A stretch of 64,000 nucleotides of DNA from HGM04593 sp045647885 (GCA_045647885.1 JAZRMX010000026.1:62001-126000); one strand, 5' to 3'; numbered from the stretch's first letter, positions 7,743 to 16,931 are shown. Made by a program: numbers and translations. The notes: generated by a model from the letters alone, not told the origin.

Positions 7743-8492
7743 TCATTTATTCCAAATCTCCCACGAGGCAAGGGCTTGAAGGTACCACATTTCGTAGCCG
7801 CTCTTAGTGGTGGCGCCTTGAGCCGCGCCTTTTTGCAGGAATAGGGTGTTCTCGGGGTTGTAGACAATGTCGTAGAGCAGGTGATTCTCGCTCAACTGCT
7901 CATATGGTATTTCGGGGCAGAGGTCTACTCCGTGACCGACCATTCCAAGCGGTGTGCAGTTTATTATGAGTGTGTGGCTTTGCATAATCTCTGCGGTGAG
8001 CTGTTCGTAGGCTATGGCGTTGTCGCTCGCCTTGCGCGATACAAAAATGTACTCAATGCCAAGCTGCGTGAGCGAGTAGGCTACGGCTTTAGATACACCG
8101 CCGGTACCCAGTATAAGGGCTTTTGTGTGCTTGCCTTTAACAAGCGGTTCGAGCGAGCGTGTGAAGCCTATCACATCGCTGTTGTGCCCGTAGAGGTGCG
8201 GTGTGCCGTCGGCATCGCGCTCAATCTTTACCACGTTTACAGCCTGTATGCCCTCGGCTGCGGGGCTCAAGCCTTCGAGGTAATCCATTACCTGTAATTT
8301 ATAAGGTATGGTTACGTTAAAGCCTTGCAGAGTGGGGTGGGCTTTGAGAATTTCGGGCAGTTGCTCTATGCTTTCAATTTCAAAAGGTATATACTCGGCG
8401 TTGATGCCTTCGTTCTCGAATTTCTTATTGAAAAACGCCGGCGAAGCCGATTGTCCCAAGGGGAAACCTATTATTCCGTACTCTTTTTTCAT
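7743..8492 (-). CDS. aroE: shikimate dehydrogenase
   Basis: 249 aa. It reduces 3-dehydroshikimate to shikimate with NADPH in the cytosolic chorismate pathway. The substrate site is visible as SASPAFFNKKF near the N-terminus, NVTIPYK with the catalytic Lys, and HNSDVIGF with the partner Asp. The dinucleotide-binding GTGGVSKA follows. The length is at the short end of the family, as is usual in Bacteroidota. It is transcribed alone. A dispersed ~160-bp repeat begins 19 nt upstream of its ATG, so its promoter probably lies in or beyond that repeat. Confidence 0.95.
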   Translation of the reverse strand: MKKEYGIIGFPLGQSASPAFFNKKFENEGINAEYIPFEIESIEQLPEILKAHPTLQGFNVTIPYKLQVMDYLEGLSPAAEGIQAVNVVKIERDADGTPHLYGHNSDVIGFTRSLEPLVKGKHTKALILGTGGVSKAVAYSLTQLGIEYIFVSRKASDNAIAYEQLTAEIMQSHTLIINCTPLGMVGHGVDLCPEIPYEQLSENHLLYDIVYNPENTLFLQKGAAQGATTKSGYEMWYLQALASWEIWNK

Positions 8493-8511
8493 TTTGGGTA
8501 GTAAATTTTAA

Positions 8512-8672
8512 AGTAACAATATAGCAGTTGCCTCAGGATTTCTTTGTTAATGTCATCCCGACAGAGCGTAGCGACGAGGGATCTCTAAAACAATATTGAG
8601 ATTTCTCACATACGTTCGAAATGACACAAACACCGGGTTATCGCAATTTGGGTCAATATCTATATTATCACC
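8512..8672 (-). repeat. dispersed intergenic repeat, copy 1 (inverted relative to 62338-62497)
   Basis: This ~160-bp segment is the reverse complement of 62338-62497 with only scattered differences. It contains the core TCATCCCGACAGAGCGTAGC, of a kind seen widely as a dispersed intergenic repeat in Bacteroidota. In both copies the end AGTAACAATATAGCAG is the gene-proximal end: here toward aroE, there toward crcB. No ORF and no clear terminal inverted repeats or target duplication were found. Confidence 0.85.
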
Positions 8673-8720
8673 AATTTTAAAGGTTGTGCCGAATCCGGCA
8701 CAACCTTTAAAATTGGTGAT
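8667..8720. terminator. long perfect hairpin downstream of purC
   Basis: Arms of 24-25 bp (ATCACCAATTTTAAAGGTTG... and its complement) are perfect around a 4-6-nt loop at 8691-8696. It lies 16 nt after the purC stop on the minus strand and abuts the dispersed repeat. No T-tract follows on the minus strand, so it may act as a terminator through the A/T-rich stem or as a 3'-end stabiliser. Confidence 0.6.
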
Positions 8721-8735
8721 TAACAGTGTTGCTTT

Positions 8736-9680
8736 TTAGCAACCGAGATAATCTTTTATGTTCTGCTTGATGCGGTCGTCGATGTGGTCGGTCTCGCCTT
8801 TTACGAAGGGCTTGCCAACGATGTGCTCGTAGAGCTCGATGTAACGCTCCGATACGCTGTTTACATACTCGTCGGTCATTTCGGGAACCTGCTCGCCCTC
8901 GCGTCCCATAAAGCCGTTCTCAATGAGCCACTGGCGTACAAACTCTTTTGACAACTGTTTCTGTGCCTCGCCCTTCTCGAACTTCTCCTGGTAACCCTCG
9001 GCGTAGAAGTAACGTGAAGAGTCGGGGGTGTGAATCTCGTCGATGAGGTAGATTTTGCCATCGCGTTTGCCGAACTCGTACTTTGTATCAACGAGTATGA
9101 GGCCCTTCTCGGCAGCCATTTGTGAACCACGCTCAAAGAGTGCGTAGGTGTATTTTTCCATCAACTCATAATCCTCCTTGCTCACGATGCCTTGAGCGAT
9201 AATCTCCTCTTTTGAGATGTTCTCGTCGTGGCCGGCATCGGCTTTTGTTGTGGGGGTGATAATGGGAGTAGGGAACTTCTCGTTCTCACGCATACCCTCG
9301 GGCAATGCAACACCGCAGAGTGAACGACAGCCGTTCTTGTACTCTCTCCACGCGCTGCCGGTGAGGTAACCGCGTATAATCATCTCCACTTTGAAACCTT
9401 CGCACTTGAGACCTACGGTAACCATGGGGTCGGGGGTAGCGAGCTTCCAGTTGGGAACAATGTCGGCTGTAGCGTCGAGGAAGGTCGCTGCAATCTGGTT
9501 GAGAACCTGTCCTTTGAAGGGGATACCCTTGGGCAATACAACGTCGAACGCCGAAATGCGGTCGGTTGCTACCATAATGAGCTTGTCGTTGTCAATATCA
9601 TATACATCGCGTACTTTTCCGTGGTATACGCTTTTCTGTTTCTTAAAGTGAAACTCGGTGTTGGTCAATGCTTTTGCCAT
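8736..9680 (-). CDS. purC: SAICAR synthetase (phosphoribosylaminoimidazole-succinocarboxamide synthase)
   Basis: 314 aa. It joins aspartate to CAIR with ATP in de novo purine synthesis. Family signatures include YHGKVRDVYDIDN near the N-terminus (ATP site), ATDRISAFDVVLP, RGYLTGSAWREY and LVDTKYEFG. It is longer than the ~240-aa enterobacterial form and matches the ~310-aa type found in Bacteroidota and fungi. It lies 18 nt downstream of the phoH-like gene on the same strand, so the two may be cotranscribed. Confidence 0.95.
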   Translation of the reverse strand: MAKALTNTEFHFKKQKSVYHGKVRDVYDIDNDKLIMVATDRISAFDVVLPKGIPFKGQVLNQIAATFLDATADIVPNWKLATPDPMVTVGLKCEGFKVEMIIRGYLTGSAWREYKNGCRSLCGVALPEGMRENEKFPTPIITPTTKADAGHDENISKEEIIAQGIVSKEDYELMEKYTYALFERGSQMAAEKGLILVDTKYEFGKRDGKIYLIDEIHTPDSSRYFYAEGYQEKFEKGEAQKQLSKEFVRQWLIENGFMGREGEQVPEMTDEYVNSVSERYIELYEHIVGKPFVKGETDHIDDRIKQNIKDYLGC

Positions 9681-9698
9681 ATCTGTATTATTTTTTAT

Positions 9699-10658
9699 TT
9701 ATTCTGTTTTTCTTCTTTTTTCTTCTTTTTCGTAGCTCTCATATGCATCTACAATGCGTGTTACGAGTTTGTGGCGCACGATGTCTTTCTTGCAGAGGTT
9801 TACGAAACCAATTCCCTTTACATCTTTCAAAATTCTGGTTGCCTGTACAAGACCCGAACTTTGCTGCTGCGGCAGGTCAATCTGTGTGAGGTCACCTGTG
9901 ATAATCATCTTGGTGTTGTTACCCATACGGGTGAGGAACATCTTTATCTGCTGCGGAGTTGTGTTCTGTGCCTCGTCGAGAATTACAATAGCATCGTTCA
10001 GTGTGCGGCCACGCATAAAGGCGAGAGGAGCAATCTGTATTACGTTCATCTCCATATACTCCTTTAGCTTTGCCATAGGCACCATATCCTCGAGGGCGTC
10101 GTAAAGTGGCTGAAGGTAAGGGTCTATCTTGTCGCGCATATCTCCGGGAAGGAAACCCAGCTTCTCGCCGGCTTCCACCGCAGGGCGGCTCAATATAATC
10201 TTTCTTATCTCCTTATTCTTGAGCGCGCGCACGGCAAGAGCAATGGCCATATAGGTCTTTCCCGTTCCTGCAGGGCCCACAGCGAAGAGCATATCATTTT
10301 TCTTGAACTCTTCTACCAGACGGCACTGGTTCTCGTTGCGCGGGTATATGGGCTTGCCGTTTATATTGTAGACGATGACGTTGCTGTCGTTGCCTTTACC
10401 GGCCTTTTTGCCATTCACGGCATCAATTATGGCCTCCTCGTTAAGGCTGTTGTATTTTACGCAATACTCGGTGAGCAGCTCTATTACCTTGTTGAAACGT
10501 TCGAGTTCCTCCTCGTCGCCAATGGCCTTGATTACGTTGTCGCGTGCAACGATTCTCAATTTAGGGTGCAGGCGCTTGAGCATCTGCAGGTGTACATTGT
10601 TGGCTCCGTAGAAACCCACGGGGTCGAGCCCCTCAAGTATTATATGACGCTCTATCAT
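9699..10658 (-). CDS. PhoH family ATPase
   Basis: 319 aa. An N-terminal ~110-residue segment precedes a PhoH NTPase core: Walker A GPAGTGKT near residue 134, SRPAVEAGEKLGFLPGD, Walker B VILDEAQN near 230, and ITGDLTQIDLP. This is the PhoH1/YbeZ type, cytosolic and usually associated with RNA metabolism together with YbeY; no ybeY is visible next door. It lies 29 nt downstream of the hydrogenase gene and just upstream of purC, all leftward. Confidence 0.9.
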   Translation of the reverse strand: MIERHIILEGLDPVGFYGANNVHLQMLKRLHPKLRIVARDNVIKAIGDEEELERFNKVIELLTEYCVKYNSLNEEAIIDAVNGKKAGKGNDSNVIVYNINGKPIYPRNENQCRLVEEFKKNDMLFAVGPAGTGKTYMAIALAVRALKNKEIRKIILSRPAVEAGEKLGFLPGDMRDKIDPYLQPLYDALEDMVPMAKLKEYMEMNVIQIAPLAFMRGRTLNDAIVILDEAQNTTPQQIKMFLTRMGNNTKMIITGDLTQIDLPQQQSSGLVQATRILKDVKGIGFVNLCKKDIVRHKLVTRIVDAYESYEKEEKRRKTE

Positions 10659-10687
10659 CTTCTCCTTGTCCTCTCCTTCAGTGTGGC

Positions 10688-12127
10688 TTATTTACGTTTA
10701 ACCTCGGCCTCGAATCTTCTGGATGCCTCGCCACCCTCGCTGCAAGAGCAGGGACCGGTGATACAACCGCCGGGGCAAGACATTACCTCAACCATCTTTG
10801 TGGGGCACTTGCCGGTCTTGGCGTATGCACGCAAAAGAGCGATATTCTTCTTGTTGAGGTCGGCAATAACGGTTCCCTCGAGGTCGGCCTCTCCGATGTA
10901 GTTCTTCACAGCAGTGAATACACCGGCAGTCTTTGCAAAATTGTGAGCATCTTTGCAAGCGCTCTCGGCAGGTGTGTAGGGGATTGAAGTCTCAATATCC
11001 ACGCCCATACCTTGTATTACAGCGTCGAGTTCGCGGAATGTCCATACGAAGTCTACGTTGTCGTCGCCCATAGCCTCGGCTTTCTTTGAAGCACAGGGTG
11101 AAACGAATACTGTTACGCAGTCTTCGAATTTCTCTTTCGCATATTTTGCAGTGTAGTGCATGGGCGAACCTGTCGATGATACATATTTAACAAGGTCGGG
11201 TATGTGTTTGCGTGCAAGGTTCACATAAGCGGGGCAGCAGCTTGTGGTCATAAAGGCTGCGCCTTCCTCTATTTTCTCTTTGAGCTCTTCACTCTCACGG
11301 CGTATGGTCTCTTCGGCACCGTAGGCAACCTCAATTACATCGGTGAAGCCCATTGCTTTGAGTGCGCCGTATACCTGCTCGCTGGGCTGGCCGAACTGTG
11401 CAAGTACAGAGGGAGCTACCATTGCGATAACCTTCTTGCCCTCGCGTATACGTTTGAGTACATCGAATACCTCGCACTTGTCGAAGATTGCACCGAAGGG
11501 GCAGGCGTTAAGGCACTTGCCACAGTAGATACACTTCTCGGGGTCGATGTGCTCCACACCATACTCGTCTTTAGAAATGGCTTTCACGGGGCACGCCTCC
11601 TCACAGGGTACGGGCATATAAATGATGGCGTGGTAAGGACATACCTGGTGGCACTTTCCACAGCTGATACATTTTGTGTGGTCAATGTGGGCCTTGCCGT
11701 CGTTGTCGTATGTTATGGCATCCTTGGGGCAGTTTGTGTAGCAGGGACGTGCTGCACAGCCTCGGCAAAGGTTGGAAACTTCATAGTTTGTCTTGATACA
11801 AGATGAACAAGCCTCGTCCATTACGTGGAGAATCTCATTGTCTGTCGAGATGTTCTCACGCTCTATCATACGCTCGGCGTATGTTTTCAGTGTGTCAATC
11901 TCGTCAACCTCGTCTTTCATAGAGAAGCCGAGCATTGCCATAGTCTTGTACTTGGTCACGGCGCGCTCTTTGTGAACGCAGCAGCGGCCCTGAGGTTTTT
12001 GGTTGCGGGGATGCAACAGGTAGGGTAGGCGGTCGATTTTTTCAACGAGTTCGTTGTTTTTCCACATTGCTACCAATTCTGCCAACAGACGATATCTCAC
12101 AAACATAACATTGTTATTATATGCCAT
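10688..12127 (-). CDS. [FeFe] hydrogenase, group B-like
   Basis: 479 aa from ATG 12127; the open frame extends another 85 codons upstream, but that stretch is intergenic-like. Residues about 107-210 carry a Cys-rich entry domain (CSSC, CRGCAARPC) and ferredoxin-type 4Fe-4S motifs (CISCGKCHQVCP, CIYCGKCLNACP). The H-cluster motifs are TSCCPAY (295-301), SPCASKK (343-349) and EVMSCPGGC (447-455). L1, L2 and L3 of this form fit the group B enzymes found in gut anaerobes rather than the well-studied group A. Soluble, no export signal. Probable redox partner is ferredoxin; bifurcating subunits are not present nearby. The three maturases are divergently transcribed next to it. Confidence 0.88.
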   Translation of the reverse strand: MAYNNNVMFVRYRLLAELVAMWKNNELVEKIDRLPYLLHPRNQKPQGRCCVHKERAVTKYKTMAMLGFSMKDEVDEIDTLKTYAERMIERENISTDNEILHVMDEACSSCIKTNYEVSNLCRGCAARPCYTNCPKDAITYDNDGKAHIDHTKCISCGKCHQVCPYHAIIYMPVPCEEACPVKAISKDEYGVEHIDPEKCIYCGKCLNACPFGAIFDKCEVFDVLKRIREGKKVIAMVAPSVLAQFGQPSEQVYGALKAMGFTDVIEVAYGAEETIRRESEELKEKIEEGAAFMTTSCCPAYVNLARKHIPDLVKYVSSTGSPMHYTAKYAKEKFEDCVTVFVSPCASKKAEAMGDDNVDFVWTFRELDAVIQGMGVDIETSIPYTPAESACKDAHNFAKTAGVFTAVKNYIGEADLEGTVIADLNKKNIALLRAYAKTGKCPTKMVEVMSCPGGCITGPCSCSEGGEASRRFEAEVKRK

Positions 12128-12253
12128 AGTATATATATGTTTTTGTTTATATTTTCGTATGTGATTGTTGCGGAGCTGTGCTTCATTTAAATGAAATTTA
12201 AAAGCACTCCGTAATTTTGCCGTAAAAATAGTTAAAAAAAATATACTTTCTTC

Positions 12254-12261
12254 TAATTTTG
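12254..12261 (+). promoter_or_regulatory. candidate -7 box for hydE
   Basis: TAATTTTG matches the Bacteroidota TAnnTTTG -7 element 31 nt before the hydE start. A second TAATTTTG lies at 12212-12219. No convincing -33 TTTG at 19-21 nt was seen for either, so assignment is tentative. Confidence 0.35.
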
Positions 12262-12291
12262 CAGTAATGTTTGCATCGAATAATAAAAAAA

Positions 12292-13344
12292 ATGGATAAA
12301 AACGAGTTTTTTTCGCTTTTGGAGCGCGTGGAAACGGCCGAAAGGGTGGAGCGCAGCGAATGGCTCGCCCTTCTCTCTTCACTCACAGCAGAGGAGCGCG
12401 AGGCGCTGGCTGTCAAGGCACGTGCAACCTCTGCCTTGAATTTTGGCACAGGGGTTTTTGTGCGTGGTCTTGTGGAGATAAGTTCCTATTGCAAGAATAA
12501 CTGTTTTTATTGCGGCTTGCGCTGTGCGAACAAAAATGCGACGCGTTACCGCCTTACAAAAGAGGAGATACTTGTTTGTTGTCGCGAGGGTGCTGCCCTT
12601 GGGTTCAATACTTTTGTGCTGCAAGGTGGTGAAGACCCGGTGCAGAACGATGCCTTTATTGCCGATGTGGTTGCTGCCCTGCACACTGAATTCCCAGAGA
12701 AGGCCATAACTCTTTCTGTGGGTGAGCGTAGCGAGGATGCTTACAAGGCTTTTCGCCAGGCGGGTGCGGCACGTTATCTCCTGCGTCACGAAACGCGCAA
12801 TGATGCGCATTATGCTCACTTGCACCCCTCTATTATGAGTGCCGAAAAACGCAGAGAATGCCTTTATGCTCTCCGCCGTTTGGGTTATCAAGTGGGTAGT
12901 GGCTTTATGGTGGGCTCTCCCGGGCAAGTGCTTGAAAATGTTGTCGACGATATTCTTTTTCTTGAGGAGCTGCAACCACAGATGATAGGCATAGGACCTT
13001 TTATTCCTGCGACAGGTACTCCTTTTGAGAATTGCCCTGCCGGTAGTGCGGAACTTACACTTCTTCTGCTCTCGCTTTTGCGCTTACGTTTCCCCAAAGC
13101 TCTTATCCCTGCAACCACAGCCCTTTCTACGCTCTTGCCCGACGGCGTGGAGCGCGGAATACTTGCCGGAGCCAATGTGGTGATGCCAAATCTCTCCCCC
13201 GAGTGCGTGCGTGGGAAATATTCCATTTATAATAATAAGAAGACAAGCGGCAGCGAGTCGGCGCAGCAGCTTGCGAGGCTCGAGGAGCGCTTGCGTGCCA
13301 TAGGTTATTACATCGATTACGGTCGTGGCGATTATCCTGCGTGA
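12292..13344 (+). CDS. hydE: [FeFe] hydrogenase H-cluster maturase HydE (radical SAM)
   Basis: 350 aa. HydE is a radical SAM enzyme that contributes to building the dithiolate bridge of the H-cluster. The radical-SAM cluster motif CKNNCFYCG (CxxxCxxC) is at about residues 66-73, followed by VLQGGEDP and the HETRNDAHY substrate region. I chose ATG 12292 over an upstream in-frame TTG because it is preceded by an A-rich leader and gives the usual length. hydG follows after 93 nt. The partner hydrogenase is divergent across about 165 nt. Confidence 0.93.
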   Translation: MDKNEFFSLLERVETAERVERSEWLALLSSLTAEEREALAVKARATSALNFGTGVFVRGLVEISSYCKNNCFYCGLRCANKNATRYRLTKEEILVCCREGAALGFNTFVLQGGEDPVQNDAFIADVVAALHTEFPEKAITLSVGERSEDAYKAFRQAGAARYLLRHETRNDAHYAHLHPSIMSAEKRRECLYALRRLGYQVGSGFMVGSPGQVLENVVDDILFLEELQPQMIGIGPFIPATGTPFENCPAGSAELTLLLLSLLRLRFPKALIPATTALSTLLPDGVERGILAGANVVMPNLSPECVRGKYSIYNNKKTSGSESAQQLARLEERLRAIGYYIDYGRGDYPA

Positions 13345-13437
13345 TTTTTTGAACAAACTTTTTCGCCATCTTAAAAAAAACTTGTAACTTGCACAGGTTT
13401 TGATGAATTGACGGGCAAGGTGTCCGTTGGAGCGATT

Positions 13438-14868
13438 ATGGAAAAAGTTATGTACAACGTAAAATCACAAAAAGCCGAGGAGTTTATATGCGACAGCGAG
13501 ATACGCGACACAATGGCGTATGCTGCTGAACGTTCGGCCGATAAGGAATATATTAAAGAGATTATAGAGAAGGCACGTGCCTGCAAGGGAATAACACACC
13601 GCGAGGCTGCTGTACTGCTCGAGTGCAACGACCCTGAACTGCTCGAGGAGATGTATGCTCTTGCACGCGAGATAAAACATAAATTCTATGGCAACCGCAT
13701 AGTGATGTTTGCGCCTCTTTATCTTTCGAACTATTGCGTAAATGGTTGTGTCTATTGTCCTTATCACGCAAAAAATAAGACTATACGTCGTAAGAAACTT
13801 ACACAGGAGGAGATACGTGCCGAGGTTATTGCCTTGCAGGATATGGGACACAAACGCCTTGCTCTTGAGGCTGGCGAGCATCCGCTGATGAACCCAATAG
13901 AGTATATCCTCGAGAGTATAAAGACAATCTACAGTATTAAGCATAAGAATGGTGCGATACGCCGTGTGAATGTGAATATTGCAGCAACCACGGTGGAGAA
14001 TTATCGTCGTCTGAAGGATGCCGGAATAGGTACATATATCCTTTTCCAGGAGACATACAACAAGGCTAATTATGAGCTTTTGCACCCCACAGGCCCTAAA
14101 AAGGATTATGCTTACCACACCGAGGCTATGGACCGTGCTATGCAGGGCGGCATAGACGATGTCGGTATTGGCGTGCTTTTCGGGTTAGAAACATTCCGTT
14201 ACGATTTTATTGGCCTTCTTATGCACGCAGAACATCTTGAGGCAACATATGGAGTGGGACCTCACACTATAAGCGTGCCCCGTCTTTGCGCAGCCGATGA
14301 TATTGACACTGCCGATTTTGAAAATGCTGTGCCCGACGATATTTTCCACAAGATTGTAGCAATAATACGTATTGCTGTGCCTTATACGGGTATGATTATC
14401 TCCACACGCGAGAGTGTGAAGAGCCGCGAAAAGGTTCTCGAACTTGGTGTTTCGCAGATAAGCGGCGGTTCGCGTACAAGCGTTGGCGGTTATGTTACCG
14501 AGGAGAGCGAGGAGGAGAATTCCGCTCAATTCGACATTTCGGACCATCGCACTCTCGACGAGATTGTCGGCTGGTTGCTCGATCTTGACCACATTCCCAG
14601 TTTCTGTACAGCCTGTTATCGCGAGGGGCGCACCGGCGACCGTTTTATGACACTGCTGAAGAACGGCCAGATATCGAACTGTTGCCTGCCCAATGCTCTT
14701 TTTACCCTTAAAGAGTATTTGAAGGATTATGCTTCCCCCGCTACACGCGAAAAGGGTGAAGCTATGATTAAACGCCTTTTACAAACTGTGCCCAATGAGA
14801 AGGCGCGCGCAACAGCGGCAAAATATCTCGATGCGATAGAGGAGGGTAAACGCGATTTTCATTTTTAA
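13438..14868 (+). CDS. hydG: [FeFe] hydrogenase H-cluster maturase HydG (tyrosine lyase)
   Basis: 476 aa. HydG splits tyrosine to supply the CO and CN ligands of the H-cluster. The radical SAM motif CVNGCVYCPYH is near residue 100. The C-terminal auxiliary-cluster motif is present as CTACYREGRTGDRF, with a later CC at about residue 420. Start ATG 13438 has GGAG 5 nt upstream (13429-13432); ATG 13450 is an alternative. hydF follows after 5 nt, so hydG-hydF are clearly cotranscribed. Confidence 0.94.
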   Translation: MEKVMYNVKSQKAEEFICDSEIRDTMAYAAERSADKEYIKEIIEKARACKGITHREAAVLLECNDPELLEEMYALAREIKHKFYGNRIVMFAPLYLSNYCVNGCVYCPYHAKNKTIRRKKLTQEEIRAEVIALQDMGHKRLALEAGEHPLMNPIEYILESIKTIYSIKHKNGAIRRVNVNIAATTVENYRRLKDAGIGTYILFQETYNKANYELLHPTGPKKDYAYHTEAMDRAMQGGIDDVGIGVLFGLETFRYDFIGLLMHAEHLEATYGVGPHTISVPRLCAADDIDTADFENAVPDDIFHKIVAIIRIAVPYTGMIISTRESVKSREKVLELGVSQISGGSRTSVGGYVTEESEEENSAQFDISDHRTLDEIVGWLLDLDHIPSFCTACYREGRTGDRFMTLLKNGQISNCCLPNALFTLKEYLKDYASPATREKGEAMIKRLLQTVPNEKARATAAKYLDAIEEGKRDFHF

Positions 14869-14873
14869 GGAGT

Positions 14874-16055
14874 ATGACAACCATAGCACGCTCAAACAGG
14901 TATCACATAGGAATCTTCGGCCGTCGCAACGCCGGAAAATCCTCTCTTGTAAATGCGCTGGCGGGGCAACAAGTTTCCATAGTGAGCGATGTTGCCGGCA
15001 CCACAACAGATGTGGTGTGGAAAAATATAGAACTTCCCGGAATAGGTGCGGCGGTAATTGGTGACACTGCCGGTTACGACGATGAAGGCGAGCTTGGTGC
15101 AATGCGTGTGGAGAGTGCGCGCAAGAGTATTGCGCGTGTAGACCTCGCAATACTTCTTCTTTCTGCCGGTGTTTCCGATGCCACTCTCGAAAAAGAGTGG
15201 CTCTCATTGTTTGATAAGGCTGCGGTACCGGTAATATGTATAGTTGGTAAAAAAGATGCCTTTTCGGCAGAACTTGCTTTTTGGGAAGGAGCGCTCGGGC
15301 GCAAGGTCTATGCTTTTTCTTCTGTAACGGGTGAGGGTAAAGAACAACTCCTCTCGCTTATGGCAGAATATTATAAAAAGGACGAAAATATTGACGATAT
15401 AACTCACTCGCTTGTGAAGGCCGGCGACACGGTTCTCTTGGTTATGCCGCAGGACGCGCAAGCACCGCAGGGGCGTCTTATTATGCCGCAGGTGCAGACG
15501 CTGCGCAACCTTCTCGACAAACATTGCCTCTCATTCTGCTGCGCTCCCGAGGAGTTGCCACAGATGCTCTCTGCTTTGAAGGAACCACCCTCGCTTGTGA
15601 TTACCGACTCGCAGGTTTTTGCGCAGGTTGAAAAGCAGATTCCCCCGCAAAGTCGCTTAACCTCCTTCTCGGTGCTTATGGCACGCCACAAAGGAGATAT
15701 CGAGAGCTTTAGAAAAGGGGCCGATGCACTGCTTGCACTTCCTGCTGATGCGCGCATACTCATTGCCGAGGCTTGCTCGCATATACCCCAGAACGAGGAT
15801 ATTGGACGTGTGAAGCTTCCCCGTCTGCTGCGCAAACATTTTGGCGAAGGAATAACCATAGATGTAGTTTCGGGCAACGATTTTCCTGCGGACCTCTCCT
15901 CTTATAATATTGTGATACATTGCGGTGCCTGTATGTTTACCCGTCGTCACGTTATGTCGCGTCTGCGTCAGGCAAAGGCACAGGAGGTGCCCATCACTAA
16001 TTATGGAATAGCTATAGCCGCGCTTACAGGCATTCTGCCTAAAGTGGTTTATTGA
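14874..16055 (+). CDS. hydF: [FeFe] hydrogenase maturation GTPase HydF
   Basis: 393 aa. HydF is the scaffold/GTPase that carries the 2Fe precursor and delivers it to the hydrogenase. The G-domain motifs are GRRNAGKSS (G1), a Thr-rich TTTD (G2), DTAGYDD (G3) and VGKKDA (G4). The C-terminal cluster-binding part shows EACSH and HCGACMF, the expected Cys/His ligands. It starts 5 nt after hydG and completes the E-G-F maturation set. Confidence 0.94.
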   Translation: MTTIARSNRYHIGIFGRRNAGKSSLVNALAGQQVSIVSDVAGTTTDVVWKNIELPGIGAAVIGDTAGYDDEGELGAMRVESARKSIARVDLAILLLSAGVSDATLEKEWLSLFDKAAVPVICIVGKKDAFSAELAFWEGALGRKVYAFSSVTGEGKEQLLSLMAEYYKKDENIDDITHSLVKAGDTVLLVMPQDAQAPQGRLIMPQVQTLRNLLDKHCLSFCCAPEELPQMLSALKEPPSLVITDSQVFAQVEKQIPPQSRLTSFSVLMARHKGDIESFRKGADALLALPADARILIAEACSHIPQNEDIGRVKLPRLLRKHFGEGITIDVVSGNDFPADLSSYNIVIHCGACMFTRRHVMSRLRQAKAQEVPITNYGIAIAALTGILPKVVY

Positions 16056-16068
16056 TAATTTTATTGTT

Positions 16069-16728
16069 ATGAAGATACTTGAAAAACTCTGTCTCCTTCT
16101 TGTGGCAGCCATTTTTGTGGCATGCTCTTCGGAGGTGCGATACGAACCCAAGATTGAGCGCCCCGAAAAACCCCGTCGTTTGAAGTATGTGAAGTTCCGT
16201 CGCGACTTCAATGATATGAACGACACGCATTTGGCGGCAGCGCAAGTTATCGGCATAGAGCCGCTTGCTTCGCGCGACGATATTGCGAACGCAACCCGTG
16301 AACTTGTATATCTCGACGATGAGGCAGCTTATGTTCTCGACAACCTCACACACTCTTCGCCCTTGCTCGTTCCCGAGGCTGCTGCTTTGCTGAAGGAGAT
16401 AGGAGAGAACTTTCAGGATTCCTTGGTGGCGCACCATTTTTCTCCGTATAAGGTCATTGTCTCTTCGGTTCTTCGCACCGACGAGGATGTGAAAAAACTT
16501 TCGCGTCGTAACATCAACGCTTCTAAACGTTCTGTTCACTGCTACGGCACAACCTTTGATATTACCTATAAGCGTTTTCATCGTGTGGATAATGATGAAC
16601 CCGAGGTATCGCAGGCTAAGTTGCAGGCTGTACTGGGCGAGGTGCTTTACGATTTGAAAAAACAAGGCCGTTGTTATGTGAAATTTGAGGTGAAGCAGGC
16701 GTGTTTCCACATAACCACTCGCAAGTAA
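16069..16728 (+). CDS. DUF5715-like lipoprotein with peptidase-M15-like motif
   Basis: 219 aa. Signal peptide with lipobox FVACSS (Cys at about residue 20), so envelope-anchored. The C-terminal half has SVHCYGTTFDITY, which matches the SxHxxGxAxD zinc-ligand pattern of M15 D,D-/L,D-peptidases, and a later CFHITT that could supply the last His. This agrees with the Bacteroidota DUF5715 family. A role in cell-wall peptide trimming is plausible but inferred. It starts 14 nt after hydF. Confidence 0.75.
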   Translation: MKILEKLCLLLVAAIFVACSSEVRYEPKIERPEKPRRLKYVKFRRDFNDMNDTHLAAAQVIGIEPLASRDDIANATRELVYLDDEAAYVLDNLTHSSPLLVPEAAALLKEIGENFQDSLVAHHFSPYKVIVSSVLRTDEDVKKLSRRNINASKRSVHCYGTTFDITYKRFHRVDNDEPEVSQAKLQAVLGEVLYDLKKQGRCYVKFEVKQACFHITTRK

Positions 16729-16876
16729 CAGGTTGGTATTGTTGATGGTGGAATATGTTTTGAATATCTGAAAATTGTTTCTACAATATTGTATTTATTA
16801 CTCGCAGGGCATGCCGGTGTGTGTCAGAATGAATGGATAAAAATTGGGGGCAGACACATAGTCCTTATTTTACTAC

Positions 16877-16910
16877 AAAAAGCGTGCAACCAATTGGTTG
16901 CACGCTTTTT
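16877..16910. terminator. bidirectional rho-independent terminator
   Basis: A perfect 15-bp stem AAAAAGCGTGCAACC / GGTTGCACGCTTTTT with a 4-nt loop lies between the convergent DUF5715 and OmpH-like genes; each strand ends in a T-run. Confidence 0.9.
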
Positions 16911-16931
16911 GGAGTCTGTTGTTGCTCTTAA

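Noticed and set aside
12128..12382. N-terminal extension of the hydrogenase frame by 85 codons
   Set aside because: The stretch overlaps the divergent hydE coding sequence and the shared promoter region, and its translation (PFRPFPRAPKAKK...) is unlike a hydrogenase N-terminus; ATG 12127 fits better.
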